Assembly (NCBI GenBank): GCA_003255065.1
Contig: QAOA01004497.1
Location: 20,001 to 84,000, forward strand
From: Cercis canadensis
Lineage: Eukaryota; Streptophyta; Magnoliopsida; Fabales; Fabaceae
DNA: 64,000 nt
Reading direction: 5' to 3'
Under the pieces are notes generated by a model. It ran no database searches. It saw only the letters and a list, made by a program, of their open reading frames with translations, and was not told where the DNA came from. Of this stretch, positions 1-11,615 are shown piece by piece; positions within the stretch are counted from its first letter, which is position 1; every line of letters starts with the position of its first letter. Made by a program: the position numbers and the translations under genes.

Positions 1-281
1 AATACACCAATAATTTTCACCCTTCTGACCGTTGTCCTGCATAAATATCATAGTTCTCATGTGTTTTGCGTTTGGGTGAGCAGCTAGGGTGTAACAGGAC
101 TATCTTTACTAGTTACTCCTGTTGCATTGAATTACTTCGAAAAATTGTTTGTGCACATATGACCTACTCACCTACAATGTTGTCTTACTTGCAATCTGCT
201 TGGGAGTGACTAGGCTCTTTTGATAGGCTATCAAATAGAGTTTCTGTATGCTTTACATTGTTAATTTTGTCTTTTTGGCAG

Positions 282-1936
282 GTCCAAAAGTTTGCCCTGC
301 GATTTCCTTCAATCTGTGAAACACAGTCATTTATAAATGCTTTGAAGGTGAAACTACCATTAATCATCACATAAATATTGCCTAAACAATATATGGAATG
401 AGGATTTCTTTTACCATCGTATCAATTCTTGAATTTTTTGTTCCTTCCAGGAGATCTTGAAAGTTGAGAAGGGTCCAGATCCAGAACCTTTAAATACTGA
501 CTTTGGGTCTGAAATTTCATCACAATCTGGGTTCTTGTCTTCAAACAAGCACTATCACGGGTAAGCAGCTTTTTGTGCTAGATATAGGTTAAAATGGAAG
601 GAACGGAAAGGAAGGCGCAATTGTGTTTTGATATATTATTAATTTTCGCTCTTTGTTGTCTATTTTTTCTGCCTTTAAATCACATCATTAGTTCTTTCTT
701 TTTTCCCCTCCCCCTCCCTGAAGGGATATAGTGATAGAGAATATATACTGAGGCTTGCTCTATATTGTAGACCTTGTGAGGAACTGAGCAATATGACTCC
801 TTTTGACACTTACATTCCNGAAAGGAAGGAGCAATTGTGTTTTGATATATTATTAATTTTCGCTGTTTGTTGTCTATTTTTTCTGCCTTTAAATCACATC
901 ATTAGTTCTTTCTTTTTTCCCCTCCCCCTCCCTGAAGGGATATAGTGATAGAGAATATATACTGAGGCTTGCTCTATATTGTAGACCTTGTGAGGAACTG
1001 AGCAATATGACTCCTTTTGACACTTACATTCCACAAATGCCACCAAGTTTGAAAAGTGAAGGAGAGCGACATTCAGGTAGCCAAGAAAAGGAAACTACTC
1101 CTGGTCACAAATTTGAAGGCATCCTCCCAGCTTTGCCTCCCAGTTTCACCTCATTACTGATGGATTGCTCTGAGATCAACCATGGTGAGTGATTTCTTTG
1201 GTATTGACTAGATTTATTCTGATTTTATGGCACGGCCAATTAGGAAATTTCATTTGACTAAAATCATGTGTTGCAGCTCAACCAATTGATTCGAAGGAAA
1301 TTGATCTCAAGTCCCAAATTGCGGTATATATCTTCTCAAATTTTTTCTGAGACATTGCAAATGCTTTTGGTCACCAACATTGTAATGACACGGTGCTCAT
1401 TATAAGCTCCCCCTAAGATTAGAAAACTCCTCTCTCGAATTTTTGTGTTTTATGGTACTACTAATTTGTTAATTTTCTTTTGTTGCAGAAATACATGGAA
1501 GATTCTTCCTTTCAAGGTAGCAATCTCTCTAGCATATTGCTTATCACACACTGGACATTCGTTCACCCTGATGCGCCAATTCTATTATTAATTCTTTTAT
1601 CTTTTCCAATCCTACGGGGAGTACTTGAGCAAAAATATGTGCAATTTTCTTATTCTTCTCCGGCTTGGATATGAGTATATTCAATTATTCATGTTGTCCA
1701 TACGCTTATTTACGTCTTGTATCAGGGGTAGTCAGTAATTTTGCTTTTTATTATGCATTGTTGGAGGTCTGAACTTGAACTTTCTTCTTGTTGTTTCTCC
1801 TTCTACTTGTTAATATTACCTATTCTGATGAAATTTGATTCCAAAATGTTGATGTATTTTTCTTTTCCTGTTATTAGATATGTTGGCGAAGGTAGAGAAA
1901 GTTATCAGCGAGATCGGAGGTGATATGTCCCTGTAG
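282..1936 (+). CDS. PHS1: PHS1-like meiotic protein (POOR HOMOLOGOUS SYNAPSIS 1), 3' part
   Basis: Six exons of the 3' half can be joined in one frame: 282-347, 451-560, 985-1184, 1277-1323, 1489-1516 and 1878-1936 (TAG 1934-1936), all with GT-AG introns. The 5' exons lie left of the window. The peptide begins VQKFALRFPSICETQSF and ends VEKVISEIGGDMSL. PHS1 proteins of maize and Arabidopsis are needed for homologous pairing and synapsis and for import of the RAD50 recombination protein into the nucleus in meiosis. No catalytic motif is visible. The call rests on resemblance to the remembered family and on position: PHS1 (At1g10710) sits close to AP1M1 and SEX1 in Arabidopsis, and orthologues of both lie downstream here. 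The exon starting at 985 also occurs as a broken copy at 771-818 before an N; this is probably an assembly duplication and not a real extra exon. Confidence 0.7.
606..1032. repeat. 213-bp duplication around a single N (allelic contig overlap)
   Basis: Bases 606-818 and 820-1032 are the same sequence apart from a few substitutions, with one N at 819 between them. The copies include intron 2 and the first 48 bases of the next PHS1 exon. The most economical reading is two overlapping contig ends, possibly from two haplotypes, joined without merging. Removing one copy leaves a normal gene. Confidence 0.9.
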
Positions 1937-2068
1937 TTATTGATGACTTTGACAATGACGTCCTAACCAATTTTGCATCTCCTCCTGGATCCTTGAGCAT
2001 CCCACGTTCAGCCCATACAATACTGTAACCAACTAATTCGTCTCGATTCATGGTTAGATGGCATCTTA

Positions 2069-2167
2069 TAGCTTCTTTTACGGGGTAATATAGCGTCTTA
2101 CATCAACCAAGTTGCTTACTTACGTTGATTCGTGGTAAATTGGCAACTTAGCTTCTTTTACGGGGTA
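2069..2167. repeat. 19-bp direct repeat in the PHS1 3' region
   Basis: The string tagcttcttttacggggta occurs at 2069-2087 and again at 2149-2167. The pair lies just past the PHS1 stop and so may be transcribed in the 3' UTR. No inverted repeats or target duplication accompany it. The rest of 1937-3079 is AT-rich with no gene that I can support. Confidence 0.7.
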
Positions 2168-3079
2168 TGTAGCATTTCTCATCTCAGAAAACAGGGTTGC
2201 TCTAGAATGGACTCTAGAAAATCTGAAGAAACGGTTTTGTTTGAAGAAATTTTTTTCATTAAACGTGCGAGAAAAATCTCACTCCAATCTCGTTTTAGTT
2301 AGGATTTTCTTCATTCTTTTCTTGCATATGAGAGAAAAACTGGCAACCTCAAATTGGTTCAAATTCCAATTTAGTTCAAGATGTTATGCGAACAAACTAA
2401 TTGGGTTCCTTTAGTGTAAGCTCTTGTTGAAGCTTGTAGCATATTTTGGCCTTAAAATTTGATAGTTTTTCCTTTATTCTAAATTTTTAAGTCTACCAAA
2501 AATAATAATAATAAAAAAAGATTTCTGGTATAAACCATAAAGTTAGAGATAGTAGAAGTATAAATTGTTGTGTCAAATTGCTAAAGCAATTGTTAAAATT
2601 CGGTTTTCATTTTTCTATAAAAATTAAATTAAGAAAACTAACATGGTTAACCGAATTTTTATATAACCAACTTGTTAAATATAATTGTTGATTGAATTGT
2701 AACATTACAGTTCAAAAAGACTATTATGTTTGCCATCAATTGTGGTCGATACATTTTGTTGATTAAATTTGTTACATTTCTGTTTTTATTGATATAACTT
2801 ATTGCTGATACTCTTTAAGTACCAACATTATTCTCAATCACAATCATCATTTGGTCTAAACTAGTTTCTTCTATCAAGCATCCACAATTGGCAAATCCCC
2901 ATCACATGGTTTATCCATTAAATGCCGTTTGCAGTAAATACTTCGTAGAGAATCCAATATGAAATAAAAGAATAAAACATCAAATATCACCACCAGTACA
3001 ATGCGAAAAGAATGACAATGAAATTAGTTAAACACCAAGCCATGAAATTCACGAACATTTGGGATATGACATGTTACGT

Positions 3080-4606
3080 TTAAATAGTGGACCTGCAGGT
3101 TTTCCTGACCTCCCCAATTTTCCCGGTAAGAACATCCAGAGCACCCATCCGAAGCATTAAGGGAGCCAACCTCTTGGGAAACTCGTCAGGATTATTAGCC
3201 ATTGCTTGCACAAACTGAGTAGTCCTGGGATCATTGAGAAATGCTTGATCTGTAGAGAGTAATGCTTTCTTTTGCATTAGATTCTTGTAGAAGAGATTGT
3301 CAAGTTTGGTTGGTGTCTCATCAAAGTCCACCTGTGGATTTCGATTAGCCTCCGGTGCGTTTGGATCCAAGCATACACCGTTGAGTTGATTAAGGAAGGC
3401 TGGGTTTAGGTCAGGGTCTGGTTTCCCACTGTTCTTGTAGTTGTTTAGTCTTGGAGTGAAAACACCACAGTGAGCACCACCAATTGAATGCATACCAGTT
3501 AGAATAACCATTTCTTCCTCAGTGAAGCCTTTCCTTTTGAAGAGTTCTATCAGTTGATCCATCGTCCAATCGGGCAGTGGCAGATTATTCAGGGCATCAA
3601 CATTAGCTGAAAGGGAAGCAAGTGCATCACGACGACCACCTGGCTGTGGCAGACGGGGTAAACCAGTTAGTGCTAAGGCTTCCCTGGCTGCGAATGCTAA
3701 TGTGTCAGCACATGATACAGTTTGTGGACATTCTTGCTCGAGCTTCAGCTTGATATCGTCAATGATATCAGCACCCTTGAGCAAAATGAAGTTAATCATT
3801 GAGGATTTCTCCACATTCTCGCCAGATGGTGTGGAGTCTAACAAAACTGAGGCATCGCATCCCTGTTTCCCATATGACCAAAATCATTCAGAAACTTATC
3901 ACAAGGACACTAATGTTTAAGCCTAAACTAGTCCACTTGTTAAGTGCATGTTGGTTCAGCGTGGAATATATTCAAAAAAGTGATCATGACACCTTACCTT
4001 TCTATGGTTGAGGGATGAGATTTAGGGACAAAAATTAGCTAAAACAAATGGACAATTATATATGGTACACATTTTGTCTATGATTGATTGAGAGAAAAGA
4101 AAGAATATATGGTTGTTCAAAAAAGCTTACCCCAACCTTCACGAAAAAAAAAAAAAAAAAAACCTTACCCCAACAAAGCAATCGTGGAATTGTAGACGAA
4201 TGATGTTAGCGGGTGCACTTGGGTTTGTCCTAAATATTTCAGCCATAGCTTCAGCCACAATTTCTTCTGCTCTTGGGCAACTCTGCTTGTAGAATCCTTC
4301 TTGTAGTCCATTTAAGTTGACCTCTGGTAATATATCTTTAGGGGCATCCGGTAATGTAACTTCAGGCAAGTCTGGTACTATATCATCATTTTTCTTTTTC
4401 TTTTCTTTTTTCTGCTTCTTGCTCTTCTTGGCCTTCTTTGTCTTCCGGTTATCTATCTTTGGCTGTTCTTCAATTGGTTCTTGTGGTTCAACCAATGCCC
4501 CTTGGTTTCCCTGGTCGAAGAAGTCGAGTGGATTTGGAAGATAAGCGGTGGAAGAAAGGAGGATCATGTGGAGTACCAAAAGGGTAGCAATAAGAAGCCG
4601 TGCCAT
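3080..4606 (-). CDS. Class III (secretory) peroxidase with a Lys-rich N-terminal linker
   Basis: Two exons on the minus strand, 4606-4169 and 3862-3080, encode about 406 residues. Start ATG 4604-4606 gives MARLLIATLL, a typical signal peptide; an in-frame ATG-less extension upstream is less likely. The enzyme should use H2O2 to oxidise phenolics in the cell wall or vacuole. The distal heme site RLQFHDCFVG (Arg137, His141) ends exon 1, and the intron falls just before GCDASV. The proximal heme ligand is His271 in MHSIGGAHC. Conserved cysteines are present, for example in CPQTVSCADTLAF, so activity is plausible. Unusual for the family, residues about 30-105 form an acidic/proline linker around a basic block KKAKKSKKQKKEKKKK, making the protein some 70 residues longer than normal. 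It is divergent to the LysM kinase 3.2 kb away. Confidence 0.93.
4126..4174. repeat. Poly(A) insertion with an 11-bp direct duplication in the peroxidase intron
   Basis: The 11-mer cttaccccaac occurs at 4126-4136 and 4164-4174 and brackets a short stretch ending in about 20 A residues on the plus strand. This is the layout of a target-site duplication around a minimal retroposed tail. The duplicated bases contain the exon 1/intron junction of the peroxidase, so the intron now carries two copies of its donor site. Only the one at 4168/4167 keeps the frame. Confidence 0.6.
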
Positions 4607-7600
4607 TTTGATTGATAACTCAAACCCAATGGCTCTGTTGGTTGCAGTTTCAAATGCCACGATCTATTTGAGCGACTAAGAGGTCCTTTATTAAGGGCAC
4701 AAAACCGTGCTTGAATTAGCCTTGGCCAGATAGTTAATTATGACCAATGGGCAATTTTGATGCTTCTGTTTATGGTTTTGGTACAGGTAGCTGTGGCCAA
4801 GGCAAGAGAAAACCCTTGGAAGAGGAAGAGGGAGGACAGCCAGAGAGTCCAGCAGCCACGCAAATCCGATTTTTGTGTTATTGTTCTGTTATACACATGA
4901 AGGATTTAGCCTAGAGAATTTGTTGGTCTGCTCTAAATATGAAGATGTTGGTTCCTATTTTTAGCACCCTACTTAAAAAGGAGAATAGACAGGGTAGCTG
5001 TCAACAAGTTTGAGGTTCAGATTCTTTGCAGATATCTATGGAGCATGGTGCCATAGACACCAATGAGTTAAGGACAAAACACGGCATAGACACTATAAAA
5101 GTAAGCAAATGCTTAGCTATTGATATATACAAGTATCATAACGCCATTGGATAAATACCTAAACATGCAATGTATGTGTTAAAATATTGTTAGAAAATAT
5201 TGAACGAGTGTCAAACATCAATATTTTGAGTATTATTTTGAAGTGTTGGAGTGTCTTATTGAGTAATCAACTGTCAAATTTGAGCCTGGAAAGTGAGTGC
5301 TTTTGATAATTTTTGCCCATAGGGAATTTGGTTCCACAAGCAATTTCCAAGCTTGCTTAGCCAACAATGCTATATTCGTGCTTTCAAAATCCCTGAAGCT
5401 GGATCACTGCTTTGATGAACATTTCTTTACTAGTTTGTGCGAGAAGATTCTCTTTCCAACCTTTGAAATGATTTTGTAAAGAAAGTTAGAGCAACTTATG
5501 GGTCTAAAATGGAACACTTCCTTGTGAGTCTCATTCGCGAAGATTGGAAGAGTAGCTGAGGCAAAGAAGTAGTGGATAGCCTTGTAAAAATCCAGTTACC
5601 CGTATCTAATTTACAAGCAGCTGGGCCTCTTTAGAGAAGGTCATCCATTTGGTCGCTGCTCTTGGTCCTCTTTGTTGCTTCTAAACCCAACCAAGGTCCA
5701 TAGATAAACATACAAAAAGAAGTTGCAGTGATTCTCTCCCTGACAGCAAAAATTAGAAAATCTTCTCGCTTACAATTGGTGTCCCTAAAAGTGGCAAAAT
5801 ATGCTCTCAAAAGCTAATACAAAGTACAAACATGCTCTACAATTTTTATCTTCAGGAAGAGATAGAGGGAACGGGACAAGAGAAAAGTAAAGTAATCAAA
5901 GATCTAGCTGCAGGTGTTAAATTTAATTAATAAAGTATACTCCTCGAAAAATATCTGGATTTTTTAAGTTAGTTGATGAAAAAAATTATATAATAAGTGT
6001 TTGAAAGGGCTTTGTGGGCTTATCTCCTTTGGTCCTAAGGCCCAATAAAATTGTATTGACATCGATCTAGCTCATCAGCAGCCGCCTGCAGTCATTTTCG
6101 GTCCAAAATTTAAACCATAGCCGGCTGGCAATTGCATCATATATTCTCAACCAAATTACATAGGACAGAAACTTGTGTCTCTGATTTCATAATCTTTAAA
6201 TTCATTAGCCCCCAAAAAAAAAAAAAAGATTTCATAATCTTAAAATAAAAAAATTGCCAAACAAGATCTTTCATGGTGTTGGTGCGGTTTCGTGTCAACT
6301 TCACCTCGCGCAACTGCTTTGGGACTTTGTGTCTCTGATTTCATAAGCTGCTTCTTTAGTTCTTTGTTGCTTCATAAAGACAACTTATCCTCACCATAAT
6401 GTAGCTGATAGGCCTGTTTGTTAGAGTCAAAGTATACCAGCTGAGCAAATGAGTTATGAACATACCAAAACAGAACAGCTATATATGAGAATGAGAGGCA
6501 AATGTTAACTAGCACCAACCACATTGATAAGGGGAATTTTTGTCTAGGAGAAAACTAAGAAGCCACATTTAGCTGCTCAAACACATTAAAAAAAAAAACA
6601 TGAAAGAAAAGAGCTTTTGAGGATCAACAATTTTTTTTTTTCTTTTTATATCTCTAGTTAGTTGCAGACGGGGAAAACAAAGCCTACTGCGTTGACAACC
6701 ATGTTCCAGGCTTCCAGCTTATGTGATTGGAGCATTACTGAAGTAAACTAATAACAATATACAATTTATGATAGGGATATTAAACTTTGAAACAACGTAG
6801 GAACGTGGAAACTTTTTACTGGAAAAAAAAAAAAGAAAAAAGAAAAAACAGGAAGCTTTGAAACAATGTGGTAACATTAAAATCAAGTGAAAGTATCTCT
6901 TTTGGTGGGTGTAAAAGTTTGAGAATTTAGGGTATATTTGGTGAAAGTGAATATAAGAATGGAAGTGGAAGGAATGAAACTTGGCATTGAATCTAGATAT
7001 AGTGTTAGTCTATATTTTCATTCATCCCATTTTCAATTGTAGTAAGCAAACCATAAATCTTGTCATTCTTAGAGATATAAAGAAGAAAGGCAGTTTCTTC
7101 CAATTTTGTAATGCATATTAATATCAATACATTTAAAAAGGGCAGGGGAGCTTGCCATGAGCTGTTTCTCTCATAATTAAACTTTGACAGACAATCTACT
7201 TGTTCCTTAAACTAGGTTCAAATCTCGGTTTTCTCTCCTTTGTCTCTCCTCAAATCTTAGAGTTGTACATGTTTAAAAGAATAACATTAAATAAAGCTAT
7301 AAACCATTAAATGTGATTTAAAGGTAAAGAATTTAGGTAATTTGCTGAAAGTTATTCAAGTTTATATATTATCATGTAACTAAAAAAATAAATTTATATA
7401 TATCACGTGCATTAGTACAAATAATGCAACCTACTTAATGCTTATTTTCATATTGATACACATAACTTTTCTTCATTTGACAAGCTTTTAGTTGCAACCT
7501 AGTATGATTTAGCGGGTATCGCCGCCAAAGATCCTCAGAAAGATGTGACCATCCTTGTAAACACCGAGCAGTATTTTGCTAGTATAAATTCCAGATTGTA

Positions 7601-7827
7601 AAAAGTTGACTAATTTTAGAGCTGGTATACAACTCAGAGTCAGCACGAACCTATGAGAAAATGGGGCACAGATTATATCAACCAAGACTTAGTTAAACGC
7701 TTTTTGTTTATTGGAAGAACCAACAATCAAGTCACGACAAGGGGGAAAGGTGCTCTTTGAAACAATTAACATCCATTCCTTGGTCTCTATTTTCTTCACC
7801 AGAAAACAAGTTTTCATGTGCACAACT
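4607..7827. other. Intergenic region between divergent peroxidase and LysM kinase genes
   Basis: No coding sequence can be supported. The stretch is AT-rich, with homopolymer A/T runs near 6215-6227, 6585-6600, 6630-6640 and 6820-6847. It must contain the promoters of both flanking genes, but I could not place a convincing TATA box or regulatory motif. I saw no inverted-repeat element. Confidence 0.6.
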
Positions 7828-10800
7828 ATGGCTTCCTTCAACTTCTTTCATTCTCTTCTTTTTCTGCCTCTGCTGGGAAATTCCTTTGCTATAGGGGTTT
7901 CTATTAAAGCAGCTGTTCTGAATCCTTTTAATTGCTCTGCAAAGATCACAACATGCAATGCTTCACTCTACCACATAAACCATGATCTTAAGATTGAAGA
8001 GATTGCCTCTTCTTACTCTGTCAATCTGTCCCAAATCAAGCCTATAATACATGGCAGCAGAAGGGATTACCTAATAACTGTACCTTGTTCTTGCAAAAAT
8101 ACCAGTGACCTTAGCGGATATTTCTATGATACAATCTACACAGTGAAGCAAAGTGACACTTTTCTGGGTATTACAAACAAGGTTTACAGTGGGCAAGCCT
8201 GGCCTATTAATAGGACGTTGTTCCCTAATGACAACTTAACAATTCGTCTTCCATGTGGGTGTTCAGAGAGTGACTCTCAAATTGTTGTGACCTACACAGT
8301 GCAGCAAAATGATACCCCGGCAGAGATTGCTAATCTGCTAAATGCTACACTGGTTAACATGCTGAGAATTAACCCAATTCTGGTTGAAAATCCATCATTC
8401 ATAGATGTGAATTGGGTGCTATTTGTCCCCATGGAGTTAAATGGGCTTCCATCTTCCCTCCAAAGTGAGTTGTTCTGCCTCAATCTCCATGATTTGAACA
8501 TATATGATCTTTACTAATTTAAATGAAAATTTTGTATCAATTTGTTTTAGAAGTTGTCATTTAGCTATTTGCTTCTGTTCAGTAGAAATTAGGAGTTGCT
8601 GAATAAATTAAATGGTAACTATTTTAATGATTATTTCAACTTTATTAGATCATATGTTTCTCATGGTTAAATCTGAGAATTGGACTAAGTGGGTAATGGG
8701 TGTACCTTTCACCAATTGACATTCACTGATAGGTTCCAAATTAAACAGATGCATTTGCAGGAACTATATATGTTAATTTTTCTTGCTTTGTTTTTTTTTC
8801 TTCTCTTGTTAGCAGGAAAGAAACACCATTGGACAACAATCATTGCCATCTTGGCAAGTGTGACACTGCTTTCAGTTATCACAATGTTCACTCTCATTCT
8901 CATTCTCAGGAGAAATAGAGCCAATGAAATCAGCAAAGAAGATCCCAAAGCTGTATCAAAAAATTCAGCGCCCGATAGAACACATACTTTAAAGAACAAC
9001 CTGCATAGAGAAAACATGGAAGGTAATGCAACTTATATTTTATAGCACAAGTTTTCAGTAATAGTCCTTGCAGGGAGAGAGGAAGAGAAAGAATATTGCT
9101 TATAATTCATGGTAAATATTGATGCAGATACAGCAGCATTTGAATCAGAAAGACACAGAGTATTTAGTCTTGGGGAGATTGAAGAGGCCACAAATAATTT
9201 TGACGAAACTCGAAAAATTGGAGTTGGTGGATATGGGATTGTATATTTTGGAACATTAGGGGATCAGGTATGAAAATCCCAGCCAATTTTTTTTTTGGTG
9301 ACCTGTGATAATGCTAGCAGATTTTTTTCATGTACTAACTATAAACTAGGAGAATAATTGCTAGCTTTAACTTTCAGGAAGTCGCCATAAAGATGATGAG
9401 GTCTAATAAATCCAAAGAGTTCTATGCAGAGCTCAAGGTCTTATGTAAGATCCATCACATTAACATTGTAAGTAACATAGCTGATGAAACCTTTTTCGAC
9501 ATTGTTAAAGAACTGATGTATAAATTACAGATATAATTGTTGTTGCAGGTGGAGCTGCTGGGTTATGCCAGTGGAGAAGACCATCTCTTTTTGGTTTATG
9601 AGTACGTTGCAAATGGATCTCTAAGTGATCATCTTCATGATCCATTACTAAAAGGTGTGTTTGGGTCCCATAAAACATTTTCCTCTGAAAAAGTAAACCT
9701 AAGATATTTGTTTGAACAAAACATAGACCAGGAAGAATTTTTTGCCAAATCCAAAGAAGCCAAATCGTAGGGATGATTTAGTAATGTTCTTCCTTCTCTG
9801 GTATTTACAGTCCCATGTATTTGTGACAGCACAATTACCCGAAGAATTCAAATGAAGCATTAGGAAAGATATTAGGCAGAAGTAAAGTCACATATGCATA
9901 GAACATGTTCAGAAATTTTGGATAGGAAATGCCAACTAAATTAACAGTTCAGGTTTAATATATTCCTGCTAGTGCAGGCAAAAGCCAAATATTCTTAGAT
10001 TTATGTTAAGAAATCTCAAGCATGGTACTGGAACAGGTTACCAGCCTCTTTCTTGGGCTGCTAGAGTACAGATTGCACTTGACACTGCAAAAGGTCTTGA
10101 ATACATACATGATTACACAAAAGCACGATACGTGCACCGTGATATAAAGACAAGCAACATTCTTCTTGATGAGAAGCTCAGAGCAAAGGTACTTACAACT
10201 GTGAGAAATTTATCAATATTTTGATTTTAGGCATGTTAACCAAGTAACATTGCATAAATTCTGTTTACTTCATAGTTGACATCATTAACTTGACATTGAT
10301 ACGTAGGTAGCAGATTTTGGACTTGCAAAGCTTGTAGAACGAACCAATGATGATGACGATTTTATAGCAACAAGGCTTGTTGGAACACCAGGCTACCTTC
10401 CACCAGAGTAGGTTCTGCATTTCTATTCCATATTATAACCATAACTAGATTCTTGCTGCTTTCAATGGATATACCATTTTGTTGCAAGTGAAATAAAATA
10501 CTTGCTTCCCTCATTTAACTTGGTTTTTGACTTTCTTATGTTTTTCCTTTAAGATCTGTGAAGGAGCTTCAGGTGACCCCAAAAACTGATGTATTTGCAT
10601 TTGGAGTGGTTCTAGCAGAGCTGATTACAGGAAAACGCGCACTATTTCGTGACAGCAAAGAGGCCAGCAATATGAAATCACTTATTACAATTGTAAGTGA
10701 GACTCTTATTAAGAAATAGTAACAAAGAAAATATCATCTCAAGTTCTTTAGTGAAAAAAGAATGCTAAGCTTTGTTTGTATGACATTCAGGTTAACAAAG

Positions 10801-11615
10801 TATTCCAAAATGATGATCCAGAAGCTGCTTTAGAAAATGAAATAGATGGGAATCTTCGAGGAAGCTGTCCAAAGTGGGATGTCTACAAGGTTTGCTTTAA
10901 CTTGAATACATCTATCTTTATTCATGCATCAACTACTCTCCTTTTATTTAGTTTCTTTAGTTGTATAGTTTATGTAAAGGAATTAACTTGTGATGAGCTA
11001 ACAAACTGCAATGAGACTGTAATTGGACATAAACTAGGTATGGAAATCTTGTTAACTACATATATTAATCTCTAAGCATTCAATTCATTAAATGCATAAG
11101 AGAAATTAAACCATAGTGAATCACCTTTAGTTGCAGAATAAGACATTTGATATGATATATGTAACTATATCATGATTTATGAATACAAAAGAGAAAAGAA
11201 GAAAAACAACGCTATAATAGATTCATAGGTGCTTCTTAAACCAGTATAGGAAGACAAAGCAAAATCGTACGAGACAGACAAGCTAATCTTGCTTTTTGCA
11301 TTATAGATTTTAATGGAAGAAAAGGAAAACAAATCAATGACGCAGGAAAGGATAATGGAGGCTTAATTTTTTCAGAGATTCTAGTTTAATAAAAGATTGT
11401 AGTTAGTATTTGCATATACTGCTGCCTCTCATATGAAACTGATAATGCAGACAGCAGAAATAGCAGAGTGGTGCTTGAGTGAAGAACCCTCTAACAGGCC
11501 TGAGATGAGGGAGGTAGTAGTGACATTGTCCCAGCTTGTGATGTCCTCAACAGAGTGGGAAGCTTCACTTGGCGGAGACAGCCCTGTCTTCAGCGGATTA
11601 TTTAATGGAAGATGA
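7828..11615 (+). CDS. LysM domain receptor-like kinase, LYK3-like
   Basis: Ten exons join in frame: 7828-8464, 8816-9022, 9128-9267, 9378-9467, 9549-9654, 10037-10188, 10307-10407, 10554-10692, 10791-10889, 11451-11615. The product is about 611 residues. ATG 7828 gives a signal peptide ([16 protein letters not shown]); an ATG at 7816 would add four residues. Exon 1 encodes the whole extracellular part with LysM modules and the paired-cysteine motifs CSC and CGC. Exon 2 holds the membrane helix (about 219-240). The kinase has the glycine loop GVGGYG, Lys333 in VAIK, HRD Asp429, DFG at 447-449 and GTPGYLPPE, so it should be active. LysM kinases bind chitin-type or other N-acetylglucosamine-containing glycans at the plasma membrane. 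The kinase resembles the Arabidopsis LYK3 (At1g51940) group more than CERK1. Splice sites are all GT-AG. Confidence 0.95.

Noticed and set aside
771-818. Extra PHS1 exon copy
   Set aside because: Part of the duplicated segment around N 819; including it would duplicate the start of the next exon and hit intron sequence.
4317-4544. Plus-strand frame opposite the peroxidase Lys-rich linker
   Set aside because: Antisense shadow of exon 1; its poly-Phe run is the complement of the Lys codons.
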